A stretch of DNA of 64,000 bases from Streptomyces sp. DH41 (GTDB taxonomy: Bacteria; Actinomycetota; Actinomycetes; Streptomycetales; Streptomycetaceae), in contig NZ_JARVKY010000013.1 in assembly GCF_029813785.1 (NCBI RefSeq), positions 124,001-188,000 of the forward strand. The letters run 5' to 3'. Positions 31,474-41,932 of this stretch are shown piece by piece (the stretch's first letter is position 1; each line of letters starts with the position of its first letter). A program made the translations under genes and the position numbers. The notes under the pieces were generated by a model. The model made no database searches, had not been told where the DNA came from, and saw only the letters and a program-made list of their open reading frames with translations.

Positions 31474-32373
31474 CTACGTGTCGCACTCCAGCACCGTCCG
31501 GCACAGCCCGCACCGCGCCCGCACCCGCCCCCGCACCGGCACCCTGATCCGCTGATGACACGTCGGACAGGGAAACGACACCCGCAGCGACTCGCGCCCG
31601 CCCGGCGTGAAGGAATACGGCCCGTCCGCGGCCAGGACCACCGCGGCGTGCGGATCCTGGGCGTGACGGCGATCCCGGGCATAACGGCGCCGGCCCGCCC
31701 AGCCGGCCGCCGTGAGCGGCGGCTGCCGCTCGTCCCGGCGCGCCCGGTCCATCCCCTTGACGTACGCCGTGTAGGCCTGCGGACTGGTGAACCACACCGA
31801 CGGATCCTCACCGAACACCAACGCCCGCTTGGCCAGCACGTACCCGAACTCCTCCGGCGTCAGATACCCCAGCTTCTGCGACGACGCCGCGTCCTCCCGG
31901 TAGGCGTCCAGCAGCAGCCAGCCGGCGCCCAGATACGCCGTCGCCGTGTCCGTCAGGATCTCGTTGTCCCGGGTACCGGCGAAAGACAGATCGAGACGAT
32001 GCAGATACACGTGCATCACCTCGTGCGCGAGGGCCGCGCCGATGTCCCGGCGATGCGTCCGGAACCGGTCGTTCAACTCGATGAAGTACTCGGGCCCCGC
32101 CGCCAGCTCCACACTCGCCGCATGCGTCATCTCCCGGAACGAGACGATCATCCGGGCATCGGGCAGACGGTAGTGACGCACCAGCTCGCGCGCCACCCGC
32201 TGCGCGCCCAGATACAGATCGTCCGCGTCACAGAACGCCACGTCGGCCGGCACCACACTGGCCGAGAACGACCGCACCGTGTCGTACGACAACCGTCTGT
32301 ACAGCGCGGTGACGGCCGCCCGCACCGTCTCCAGGTGCGGAAAACCGTGCTCGACCGGTCCGCCGTTCGCCAC
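31474..32373 (-). CDS. HExxH putative zinc metallopeptidase with C-terminal zinc ribbon
   Basis: A 299-residue cytoplasmic protein I do not recognise as a named family. ALAHEVMHVYLHRLDL (about 138-153) carries the HExxH zinc-protease motif, and NEILTDTATAYLGAGWLLLDAY about 22 residues later can supply the third acidic ligand, as in gluzincins. The C-terminus has a CPTCHQ...CGLCRTVLEC zinc ribbon. The GTG at 32373 follows GGGGGTC by about 6 nt. It is transcribed away from the chorismate mutase gene. It may process a protein or bind nucleic acid through the ribbon; neither is shown. Confidence 0.7.
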   Translation of the reverse strand: MANGGPVEHGFPHLETVRAAVTALYRRLSYDTVRSFSASVVPADVAFCDADDLYLGAQRVARELVRHYRLPDARMIVSFREMTHAASVELAAGPEYFIELNDRFRTHRRDIGAALAHEVMHVYLHRLDLSFAGTRDNEILTDTATAYLGAGWLLLDAYREDAASSQKLGYLTPEEFGYVLAKRALVFGEDPSVWFTSPQAYTAYVKGMDRARRDERQPPLTAAGWAGRRRYARDRRHAQDPHAAVVLAADGPYSFTPGGRESLRVSFPCPTCHQRIRVPVRGRVRARCGLCRTVLECDT

Positions 32374-32478
32374 GCCCGACCCCCAAGACGCCCGAAGCCT
32401 CCTCCCACTGTACGAGGAGAGCCGGGCCACCGGGCGTTCAGCGCCTGAGACAGTCTGCGACGCCCCCGGATCCGCCCG

Positions 32479-32493
32479 TAGGGTGGACGGTCA
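32479..32493 (+). promoter_or_regulatory. Candidate -10 box before chorismate mutase
   Basis: TAGGGT (32479-32484) lies 8 nt before the ATG with no Shine-Dalgarno sequence, the same spacing as trpE and trpM. Confidence 0.4.
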
Positions 32494-32843
32494 TGACCAC
32501 CAGCAACACCGGTACCGGTGCCGTCGACCCCGCCGTCCGCGAGGAACTGGCCCGGCTGCGGGACAGTATCGACAACATCGACGCGGCCGTCGTCCACATG
32601 CTCGCCGAGCGCTTCAAATGCACCCAGCAGGTCGGCCACCTCAAGGCCCGCCACCAGCTGCCGCCCGCCGACCCGGCCCGTGAGGCCAAGCAGATCGGCC
32701 GGCTGCGCACCCTCGCCGAGAACGCCAAACTCGACCCGGCGTTCGCCGAGAAATTCCTGAACTTCATCATCGCCGAAGTGATCCACCACCACGAGCGCAT
32801 CGCGGAGAACAACGGCAACGGCACGACCACCGCCTCCGGCTGA
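32493..32843 (+). CDS. AroQ-type chorismate mutase
   Basis: A 116-residue cytoplasmic all-helical enzyme that converts chorismate to prephenate for Phe and Tyr synthesis. It has the AroQ segments LARLRDSIDNIDAAVVHMLAERFKCTQQVGHLKA, then REAKQIGRLRTLA and FAEKFLNFIIAEVIHHHERIA. It is a stand-alone domain without a signal peptide, so it belongs to the cytoplasmic class. It competes with the TrpE encoded 28 kb away for the same substrate. A GC hairpin follows the stop. Confidence 0.92.
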   Translation: MTTSNTGTGAVDPAVREELARLRDSIDNIDAAVVHMLAERFKCTQQVGHLKARHQLPPADPAREAKQIGRLRTLAENAKLDPAFAEKFLNFIIAEVIHHHERIAENNGNGTTTASG

Positions 32844-32858
32844 ACACCCCCGCGCGCC

Positions 32859-32882
32859 CGCGCCCCCGCCCACGGGGGCGCG
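32859..32882 (+). terminator. Terminator after chorismate mutase
   Basis: 10-bp arms (CGCGCCCCCG / CGGGGGCGCG) with loop CCCA, 16 nt after the stop codon. Confidence 0.7.
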
Positions 32883-32979
32883 CGCCGGAGAGCACGCCGG
32901 CCACCGCGATGACCCGGACAAACCCCGCGTACCGATCCGCCCCTGTGCCCTGCCCACCGCATCAGGCAGCATGTCGTGC

Positions 32980-35484
32980 ATGTCCGTACTGACGCGCGAC
33001 GAAGCGCAGACCCGAGCCCGGCTCCTCGACGTCCACCACTACACGATCGACCTCGACCTGACCCGTGGAGACGACACCTTCGACTCCCACACCGTCATCC
33101 GCTTCACCGTACGCGGCCAGACGGACACCACGGACACCTTCGTCGAGGTCAAGCCCGCCGAGCTGCGCACCGCCACCCTGGACGGACACCCCCTCGACCC
33201 GGCCACCCTGGACGAGAACCGGCTGGCACTGAAGAACCTCACCCCCGGCGAGCACGAACTGCGCGTCGAAGCGGCCATGCGCTACTCCAGCACCGGCGAG
33301 GGCATGCACCGCTTCACCGACCCCACCGACAACGAGACCTACGTCTACACCCAGCTGTTCATGGACGACGTCCAACGCGTCTTCGCCGCCTTCGACCAGC
33401 CCGACCTCAAAGCCGTCTTCGATCTCACCGTCACCGCACCCCAGGGCTGGACCGTCCTCGCCAACGGCATCACCGAACACACCGGCGACGGCCACTGGAA
33501 GGCCGCCACCACCCCGGTCATCTCCACCTACCTCGTCGCCGTCGCCGCCGGACCCTGGCACTCCGTACGCACCGAACACCGCGGCCTGCCCTTCGGCATC
33601 CACTGCCGCCGCTCCCTCGCCCCCCACCTCGACGCCGACGCCGACGAACTCCTCGACGTCACCCGCGCCTGCTTCGACCGCTACCACGAGAAATTCACCG
33701 AGCCCTACCCCTTCGACTCCTACGACCAGGCCTTCGTCCCCGAGTTCAACGCCGGCGCCATGGAGAACCCCGGCCTGGTCACCTTCCGCGACGAGTTCGT
33801 CTTCCGCTCCGCCGTCACCGACACCCAGCGGCAGACCCGCGCCATGGTCATCGCCCACGAGATGGCCCACATGTGGTTCGGCGACCTCGTCACCCTCAGG
33901 TGGTGGGACGACATCTGGCTCAACGAGTCCTTCGCCGAATACATGGGCTACCAGACCACCGCCGAAGCCACCCGATTCACCGACACCTGGACCGACTTCG
34001 GCGTCGCCCGCAAACCCTGGGGCTACGACGCCGACCAACGCCCCTCCACCCACCCAGTCGCCCCCGAGAACGTCCCCGACACCGCCTCCGCCCTCCTCAA
34101 CTTCGACGGCATCTCCTACGCCAAGGGCGCCTCCGCCCTGCGCCAGCTCGTCACCTGGCTCGGCGAAAAAGACTTCCTCGCCGGCATCAACACCCACTTC
34201 GACCGCCACAAGTTCGCCAACGCCACCCTCGCCGACTTCATCGACTCCCTCGCCGCCGCCACCGACCGCGACGTCCACGCCTGGGCCGACGCCTGGCTGC
34301 GCACCACCGGCGTCGACACCCTCACCCCCCACATCACCGGCGACAACGGCACCCGCGCACTCACCGTCGACCACACCGGCACCCGCCCCCACCGCATCGC
34401 CGTCGGCCTCTACGACCAGGACCTCACCGACGAAGGCCGCCTCACCCTGCGCGAACGCCTCGACCTCGACGTCCCCCAGACCGAACCCCGGCCCATCGGC
34501 AAACGCCCCGCCCTCGTCGTCCTCAACGACGGCGACCTGAGCTACGCCAAGATCCGCTTCGACGCCGAATCCACCCGAACCATCCGCGCCGCCCTGTCCG
34601 GCCTCCCCGACCCGCTCACCCGCGCCGTCGTCTGGAACGCCCTCAGGGACGCCGTCCGCGACGGCGAACTCCCCGCCACCACCTACCTCGACATCGCCCG
34701 CACCCACCTCCCCCACGAAACCGACCTCGCCCTCGTCGACGGCGTCCTCACCTTCGCCACCACCCAGGTCGCCGACCGCTACCTCACCCCCCAGCAGCGG
34801 CCCGCCGCCCTCACCACCCTCACCGACCTGTGCCGCGACCTCATCCGCCGCACCGAGGACGGCGACCACCCCGGACTGCGCCTCATCGCCGTACGCCACC
34901 GCGTCGCCACCGCCGCCCACCCCGACACCATCGCCGCCTGGCTCGCCGACGGCACCGTCCCCGGCGGCCCCGAACTCGACCCCGAACTGCGCTGGCGCAT
35001 CCTCACCCGCCTCGCCGTCCTCGGCGCCACCGACGAGAGGGCCATCACCGCCGAACTCCGACGCGACCCCAGCGACACCGGCCAGGAAGGCGCCGCCCGC
35101 TGCCGCGCCGCACTGCCCGACCCCGAGGCCAAGAGCCGCGCCTGGGAAACCATGTTCGCCACCGACGACCTCTCCAACTACCTGTTCACCGCCACCGCCA
35201 AGGGCTTCTGGCAACCCGAACAGGCCGACCTCCTCCGCGACTACGTACCCCGCTACTACGCCGAAGCCGTCGCCGTCGCCGCCCGCCGCGGCCCCGCCAT
35301 CGCCGACGCCGCCGGACGCTGGGCCTTCCCCGCCCACGCCGTCGACGCCGACAACCTGCGCCTCGGCCGGGAATGCCTCACCGACGCCGCCCCCACCCCC
35401 GCCCTGCGCCGCAAACTCGCCGACCAGCTCGACGACCTCGCCCGCGCCCTGCGCGTACGAGAAGCGGACACGGACACACACTGA
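32980..35484 (+). CDS. pepN: Aminopeptidase N (M1 family)
   Basis: A cytoplasmic zinc aminopeptidase that removes N-terminal residues from peptides. At 834 residues it matches the actinobacterial PepN length. The exopeptidase motif is NAGAMENPGLVTF, zinc ligands are His293 and His297 in VIAHEMAHMWFGDLV, and the third ligand is Glu316 in LNESFAEYMGY. The catalytic tyrosine region and the long helical C-terminal ERAP1-like domain follow. ATG 32980 (MSVLTRDEAQTR) is chosen over ATG 32971; neither has a good ribosome binding site. Codon third positions are overwhelmingly C. A weak GC hairpin (35494-35521) lies after the stop. Confidence 0.95.
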   Translation: MSVLTRDEAQTRARLLDVHHYTIDLDLTRGDDTFDSHTVIRFTVRGQTDTTDTFVEVKPAELRTATLDGHPLDPATLDENRLALKNLTPGEHELRVEAAMRYSSTGEGMHRFTDPTDNETYVYTQLFMDDVQRVFAAFDQPDLKAVFDLTVTAPQGWTVLANGITEHTGDGHWKAATTPVISTYLVAVAAGPWHSVRTEHRGLPFGIHCRRSLAPHLDADADELLDVTRACFDRYHEKFTEPYPFDSYDQAFVPEFNAGAMENPGLVTFRDEFVFRSAVTDTQRQTRAMVIAHEMAHMWFGDLVTLRWWDDIWLNESFAEYMGYQTTAEATRFTDTWTDFGVARKPWGYDADQRPSTHPVAPENVPDTASALLNFDGISYAKGASALRQLVTWLGEKDFLAGINTHFDRHKFANATLADFIDSLAAATDRDVHAWADAWLRTTGVDTLTPHITGDNGTRALTVDHTGTRPHRIAVGLYDQDLTDEGRLTLRERLDLDVPQTEPRPIGKRPALVVLNDGDLSYAKIRFDAESTRTIRAALSGLPDPLTRAVVWNALRDAVRDGELPATTYLDIARTHLPHETDLALVDGVLTFATTQVADRYLTPQQRPAALTTLTDLCRDLIRRTEDGDHPGLRLIAVRHRVATAAHPDTIAAWLADGTVPGGPELDPELRWRILTRLAVLGATDERAITAELRRDPSDTGQEGAARCRAALPDPEAKSRAWETMFATDDLSNYLFTATAKGFWQPEQADLLRDYVPRYYAEAVAVAARRGPAIADAAGRWAFPAHAVDADNLRLGRECLTDAAPTPALRRKLADQLDDLARALRVREADTDTH

Positions 35485-35673
35485 CCCGCGACACGGCCGG
35501 CCCCCCACCCGGGACCGGCCGCCGGGATACCCCTTTCGGGTAGTGATCTTGAGCTGTCCGGGCGTACGCGCACATCCACGTACAAGCTGGAACTCCCCGC
35601 CCACCCGTCACCCGGCCGCCGCCCCCCGACGAGGCACCGCGCGCCGCGACGCATCGCGCCCGGAGGACAGCCC

Positions 35674-37044
35674 ATGGGCCTGCCGCCCCTCGCCTCGGGC
35701 CCGCACGGCCCCGACGCCCTGCGCCCCCTGCTCGACACCGTGCTCCACGCCCTGCACACCGGCGCCGCCACACGCGGCGGCCCGCTGCCCGCGGGCGGCC
35801 CCGACACCGTCGCCGCCCGGGTGGCGGACGCCGCCGGCGACATCCTCCCCGACCACGGCGACCCCGACGCACTCCGCACCCTGGTCACCGCACTCGCCGA
35901 AGGCGCCGCCGACCCCGCCCACCCCCTGTGCGCCGCCCACCTGCACGGCCCACCCCTCGCCGTCGCCACCGCAGCCGACCTCGCCGCCTGCGCCCTCAAC
36001 CCCTCACTCGACTCCTGGGACCAGGCACCCGCCGCCTCCGCACTCGAAACCCTCGTCACCCGTACCCTCGCCCGGGAAACCGGCGCCACCGACGCCCTCG
36101 TCACCACCGGCGGCACCGAATCCAACCAACTCGCCGCCCTCCTCGCCCGCGAAACACACGGCCCCGGCCTCCGGCTCATCCACGGAGCCAACGCCCACCA
36201 CTCCGTGCCCCGCGCCGCCTGGCTCCTCGGACTGCCCGAACCCGTCACCGTCCCCGCCCCCACCGGCACCCTCGACCCCGCCGCCCTCGACGAAGCCCTC
36301 ACCCAGATCCCCGGACCACACCTCGTCATCGCCACCGCCGGCACCACCGACGCCGGCCTGATCGACCCCCTGCCCGAAATCGCCGACCGCTGCACCACCC
36401 ACGGCGCCCGCCTCCACATCGACGCCGCCTACGGCGCCGGCCTCCTCTTCAGCGACCACCACCGCCCCAAACTCGCCGGACTGGAAGCCGCCCACACCAT
36501 CACCCTCGACCTGCACAAACTCGGCTGGCAACCCATCGCCGCCGGCCTGCTCACGGTGAAGAACCCCAACGACCTCACCGCACTCCACCACCACACCCAC
36601 TACCTCAACGCCGACGACGACACCGACGCCGGACTCCCCGACCTCCTCGGCCGCTCACCACGCACCAGCCGCCGCCCCGACATCCTCAAAATCGCCGTCA
36701 CCCTCAAAACCCTCGGCCGCACCGGACTCGGCACCCTCGTCGACGAAGTCTGCACACGCGCCGACCAACTCGCCGCCCTCATCCACGACCACCCCGCCTT
36801 CGAACTGCACGCGCCGCCCACCATCAGCACCGTCCTGTTCCGCCCCACCCACGCCACCGACCACGACGTCGCCACCCTCCGCCGCACCCTGCTCACCACC
36901 GGCCACGCCGTACTCGGCCGCGCCCACGCCGACGGCCGCCTCTGGCTCAAAGCAACCCTCCTCAACCCCCACACCCGGCCCGACGACCTGACCACCCTCC
37001 TCACCCTCGTGGAAAGCTCCCTGGAAGGACACACCCCACGATGA
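35674..37044 (+). CDS. PLP-dependent group II decarboxylase (siderophore lysine-decarboxylase type)
   Basis: A 456-residue fold-type I PLP enzyme of the aromatic/diaminobutyrate/DesA decarboxylase group. Family marks are LNPSLDSWDQAPAASALE, TTGGTESNQLAALLA, IHGANAHHS, the PLP aspartate in HIDAAYGAGLLFSD and the Schiff-base lysine in TLDLHKLGWQP. GGAGGACAG precedes the ATG by about 6 nt. Its end overlaps an N-hydroxylase by 4 nt, the arrangement of desA-desB in desferrioxamine clusters, so decarboxylation of lysine (or ornithine) to a diamine is the likely reaction. No siderophore synthetase gene is nearby. Confidence 0.85.
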   Translation: MGLPPLASGPHGPDALRPLLDTVLHALHTGAATRGGPLPAGGPDTVAARVADAAGDILPDHGDPDALRTLVTALAEGAADPAHPLCAAHLHGPPLAVATAADLAACALNPSLDSWDQAPAASALETLVTRTLARETGATDALVTTGGTESNQLAALLARETHGPGLRLIHGANAHHSVPRAAWLLGLPEPVTVPAPTGTLDPAALDEALTQIPGPHLVIATAGTTDAGLIDPLPEIADRCTTHGARLHIDAAYGAGLLFSDHHRPKLAGLEAAHTITLDLHKLGWQPIAAGLLTVKNPNDLTALHHHTHYLNADDDTDAGLPDLLGRSPRTSRRPDILKIAVTLKTLGRTGLGTLVDEVCTRADQLAALIHDHPAFELHAPPTISTVLFRPTHATDHDVATLRRTLLTTGHAVLGRAHADGRLWLKATLLNPHTRPDDLTTLLTLVESSLEGHTPR

Positions 37045-38444
37045 ACACCCCCGCCCCCCACATCCCCCGCGACCTCGTCGGCATCGGCATCGGCCCCTTC
37101 AACCTCTCCCTCGCCGCCCTCGCCGACCCCCTCACCGGCCTCGACACCGTCTTCTACGACCAGCGCCCCGCCTTCCACTGGCACCCCGGCCTGCTCATCG
37201 ACGGCGCCCGCGTCCAAGTCCCCTTCCTCGCCGACCTCGTCACCCTCGCCGACCCGGCCAGCCCCTGGACCTTCCTCAACCACCTCAAGACCCGAGAACG
37301 CCTCTTCCCCTTCTACTTCGCCGAACGCTTCCACATCCAACGCGCCGAATACGACGCCTACTGCCGCTGGGTCGCCGACAACCTCCCCGCCCTCCGCTTC
37401 CACCACCAGGTCGACGCCGTCCGCTGGAACCCCGAACGCGGCCTCTTCGAAGTCGACTACACCCAACTCGACACCACCGGAGAAGCCGAAGCCCTCGGCC
37501 GCACCTACACCAGGAACGTCGTCCTCGGCATCGGCACCGAACCCCACGTCCCCGACCCGCTCAAACCCCTCGCCGACGCCCCCGGCGTCCCCGTCATCCA
37601 CGCCGCCCACTACCTCGACCACCGCGAAACACTCCTCGACGCCGACCACATCACCGTCATCGGCACCGGCCAGTCCGGCGCGGAAATCTTCCTCGACCTC
37701 CTCCGCCACCGCCCCACCGGCCACGAGAAGCTCCACTGGCTCGGCCGCACCGAAGCCTTCGCCCCCATGGAGTACTCAAAACTCGGCCTCGAACACTTCA
37801 CCCCCGACTACACCCACTACTTCCACACCCTGACCGAACCCGTCCGCGACCGGCTCATCACCGCACAGTGGCAACTGCACAAAGGCATCGACGCCGACAC
37901 CGCCGCCGCCATCCACGACGAGCTCTACCGCCGCACCCTCGACGGCGGCTGGCCCGACACCGTCCTCACCCCCGGCGTCCACGTCCGCACCGCCGGCCGC
38001 CTCTCCACCACCCAGGTCGAACTCCACCTCGAACACACCCAGCAGAAAACCCGCACCCGCCTCACCACCGACGCCGTCATCCTCGCCACCGGCTACCGCG
38101 AACGGCCCCTCGGCCGCATCCTCGCCGGCCTCGACCCCTACATGCGCCGCGACAACCGCGAACGCCCCCGCGTCGACGAACACTTCCGCCTCGTCCTCGA
38201 CCCCAGCGTCACCGGCTCCGTCTACGTCCAGAACGCCGAAACACACACCCACGGAGTCGGCGCCCCCGACCTGGGCCTCGCCGCCTGGCGCAGCGCCACC
38301 ATCCTCAACGACCTCACCGGACGCGAACCGTACCCACTGCCGCACCGCACCGCCTACACCACCTTCGGCCTGCAAAACGGACTGCCCCAGATCCCCTCCG
38401 CACGCCACCACAGGGCACTCACCCCACTGACGGAAGGAACCTGA
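37041..38444 (+). CDS. Flavin-dependent lysine/diamine N-hydroxylase (DesB/IucD/SidA type)
   Basis: A 467-residue FAD/NADPH N-monooxygenase. VGIGIGPFNLSLAAL is the FAD motif, FYDQRPAFHWHPGLLIDGARVQVPFL the substrate region, and VIGTGQSGAEIFLDLL the NADPH motif. LATGYRERPLGRIL is the C-terminal D/LATGY signature. It would hydroxylate the amine produced by the preceding decarboxylase, giving a hydroxamate precursor. It is coupled by an ATGA overlap. The gene converges on the nucleotidase gene with only 22 bp between, too short for a clear hairpin. Confidence 0.9.
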   Translation: MNTPAPHIPRDLVGIGIGPFNLSLAALADPLTGLDTVFYDQRPAFHWHPGLLIDGARVQVPFLADLVTLADPASPWTFLNHLKTRERLFPFYFAERFHIQRAEYDAYCRWVADNLPALRFHHQVDAVRWNPERGLFEVDYTQLDTTGEAEALGRTYTRNVVLGIGTEPHVPDPLKPLADAPGVPVIHAAHYLDHRETLLDADHITVIGTGQSGAEIFLDLLRHRPTGHEKLHWLGRTEAFAPMEYSKLGLEHFTPDYTHYFHTLTEPVRDRLITAQWQLHKGIDADTAAAIHDELYRRTLDGGWPDTVLTPGVHVRTAGRLSTTQVELHLEHTQQKTRTRLTTDAVILATGYRERPLGRILAGLDPYMRRDNRERPRVDEHFRLVLDPSVTGSVYVQNAETHTHGVGAPDLGLAAWRSATILNDLTGREPYPLPHRTAYTTFGLQNGLPQIPSARHHRALTPLTEGT

Positions 38445-38466
38445 GGCAGCCCCAGGAGAAACCCGC

Positions 38467-40272
38467 TCAGAACACCGGCACACCCTCCCGCGTCAACGAC
38501 CAGCCCACCGACGCGAAGTCCGCCGGATCCAGTACACCCCTCGCCGTCGCCCACTCCGCGATCCGCGTACGGATCTCCGTCGACTCCGACCACAGCTCCC
38601 TGGCCGACGCCACATGCGGGAAAGCCCCACCGCCGTTGGCCCGGTAGTTGTTCACCGCCAGCACGAACTGCCCCGCGTCATCCAACGGAGCACCACCGAA
38701 GGACAGGTTCCTGATCCGTGAACCGGCCGCCTGCGCGATATCGATCTCGTACGACAACCCCGACACATAGTCGTAGTTGTAGTCCGGACGGCCGTTCGCG
38801 TTCGTCAGCTTCTCCACGTCCACCGGCGCACCGGCCGCCGTCCGCACGTAGTACTCCGCCGAGAACTCCAGGTACGCCCGCAGCTGAGCACCCGTCATCA
38901 GCTTGGCGACCAGCGTGTTGTCGTACACGTACAGACTCGACAGATCCCGGATCGTCACGTCCCCGGCCGGAATCTCCGAAGTCCGCGAGAACGGTGACGC
39001 CTGCGCCACCACCGGCAACGACGCGAACTCCGTCCCCGCCAACGCCTCCCTGACCACATCCTCCTGAACCTTCGTGATCAGGTCGATGATCGGAGCGTCC
39101 TTGTACCGCGCCTCCACCGTCGTCAGCGTCTCGGTCGCCGTCCCGACCACCTGATTGACATACGACACCACCACCGCGTGCTCATCCGCCAGCAACTCCG
39201 TGATCCGCGGATCGTCGGCGACCGTGTTCGAATTCCGCAACGACGCCCTCACCGACTCCACCTGCCAACGACCCCGCTCGAAGACCAGCTCGAAGTCGAA
39301 GAGAGTGAGCCGCTCGGCATAGCACAGCGGCTCGGACAGAACGACCGTCCGCCCGGTCTCCTCGTTGACGACCTTCAGCTCCGCGATCTCCGTATGCGCG
39401 TGCCCGACCAGGATCGCGTCGACACCCGGCACCAACCGCGCCACATTGGCCGCCGCGTTCTCCACGTACGGCACCTGATCACCGTAGGACGACGTACCCG
39501 ACGAACCCGAGTGCGCCGACACCACCACCACGTCCGCCCCCATCGAACGCAGCTTCGGCACCCACTTGGCCGCCTGCTCCTCCAGCCCCGGGAAAGCCAG
39601 CTTCCCCTGCACATACGCCTTGTCCCAGATCGCGATACCCGGATTGGTCAACCCCAGCACCGCCACCTTCACCGGCGGCGCGCCCTTCACCCGGAACGTC
39701 TTCATGAAGTACGGCGGGAACGCCGGCCTCAACGTCTTCGCGTCCACCGCGTTCGCGCCCAGCAGCGGGAAGTCACACTGCTCCTCGAACCTGCGCAACG
39801 TCTCGATGCCGTAGTTGAACTCGTGATTTCCGAGCGCCACCGCGTCGTACCCGATCGCGTTCATCGCCTGCGCCATCGGATGCACCGGACCACCCTCGGC
39901 GGTGATCGGATCGACCTTGGCGTAGTAGTACGTCAGCGGGGTGCCCTGGATGGTGTCGCCCGCGTCGATCAGCATCGTGTTGCTGCGGCCCTTCTCCGCA
40001 CGGACCTGGTCCACCAGCGTGGACACACGGGCCAGCCCCTGGGCATTGCCCGCCGTGTCCGCGTACTCGGCGTCCTTGAAGTAGTCCCAGTTGAAGACGT
40101 GCCCGTGCAGGTCGGTGGTGCCCAGCACCGTCAGCGCGTACCGCTTGCGCCCACCGCGCCCCCGGTGCGCGGAGGCCGCCTCGGCCGCCGGAGCCGCGGC
40201 CGCGCCCGCCAGCGCGACACCCGCCCCCGTCACGGCGGACCTGCTCAGGAACTTCCGGCGGTTCAACGACAT
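38467..40272 (-). CDS. Tat-exported bifunctional metallophosphatase/5'-nucleotidase
   Basis: A 601-residue exported enzyme of the UshA/5'-nucleotidase family, acting on nucleotides or other phosphomonoesters outside the cell. The N-terminus MSLNRRKFLSRSAVTGAGVA has a twin-arginine motif followed by an Ala-rich hydrophobic stretch ending in AEAASA. Metal motifs are TTDLHGHVFNWDYF, LIDAGDTIQG, LGNHEFNYG and VGHAHTEI. The C-terminal substrate domain carries RTSEIPAGDVTIRDLSSLYVYDNTL and NNYRANGGG. GAGGAGA lies 6 nt before the ATG, and a good promoter lies 50 bp further up. Confidence 0.93.
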   Translation of the reverse strand: MSLNRRKFLSRSAVTGAGVALAGAAAAPAAEAASAHRGRGGRKRYALTVLGTTDLHGHVFNWDYFKDAEYADTAGNAQGLARVSTLVDQVRAEKGRSNTMLIDAGDTIQGTPLTYYYAKVDPITAEGGPVHPMAQAMNAIGYDAVALGNHEFNYGIETLRRFEEQCDFPLLGANAVDAKTLRPAFPPYFMKTFRVKGAPPVKVAVLGLTNPGIAIWDKAYVQGKLAFPGLEEQAAKWVPKLRSMGADVVVVSAHSGSSGTSSYGDQVPYVENAAANVARLVPGVDAILVGHAHTEIAELKVVNEETGRTVVLSEPLCYAERLTLFDFELVFERGRWQVESVRASLRNSNTVADDPRITELLADEHAVVVSYVNQVVGTATETLTTVEARYKDAPIIDLITKVQEDVVREALAGTEFASLPVVAQASPFSRTSEIPAGDVTIRDLSSLYVYDNTLVAKLMTGAQLRAYLEFSAEYYVRTAAGAPVDVEKLTNANGRPDYNYDYVSGLSYEIDIAQAAGSRIRNLSFGGAPLDDAGQFVLAVNNYRANGGGAFPHVASARELWSESTEIRTRIAEWATARGVLDPADFASVGWSLTREGVPVF

Positions 40273-40320
40273 GGCTGACTCTCCTCGGTGACCCGTGAAC
40301 AACAGTGGCAACGCGCGTAG

Positions 40321-40348
40321 ATTCTGTCCTGAACATGCCGCCTGTCAA
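40321..40348 (-). promoter_or_regulatory. Promoter of the 5'-nucleotidase gene
   Basis: On the minus strand, a perfect TTGACA (plus 40343-40348) is followed after 16 bp by CAGAAT (plus 40321-40326). Transcription would start near 40314, giving a leader of about 40 nt. This is the best consensus-like promoter in the window. Confidence 0.6.
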
Positions 40349-40453
40349 GAGCGGCAGACGGACGAAACGCTCATCGGAGCGGACGGGCGCACATATTCAA
40401 TACTTGTCAATAACCCTTTACTCAAAGGTTGTTGAGCGGACATGCGTGGCCAA

Positions 40454-40487
40454 TTCGCTACCCGCCGGTAAGTCATAGGCTCGAACC

Positions 40488-40488
<1 letters not shown>
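40454..40488 (+). promoter_or_regulatory. Candidate leaderless pyk promoter
   Basis: TAGGCT (40476-40481) is 6 nt before the pyk ATG, with TTCGCT 16 bp upstream as a weak -35. No ribosome binding site is present. The 80 bp before it are unusually AT-rich for this genome. Confidence 0.45.
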
Positions 40489-41924
<1,436 letters not shown>

Positions 41925-41932
41925 ACCGGCCG

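Noticed and set aside
40285..40300. GTTCACGGGTCACC in the nucleotidase leader, resembling one PHO-box repeat
   Set aside because: Only one imperfect unit is present, and it lies downstream of the predicted promoter rather than over the -35 region.
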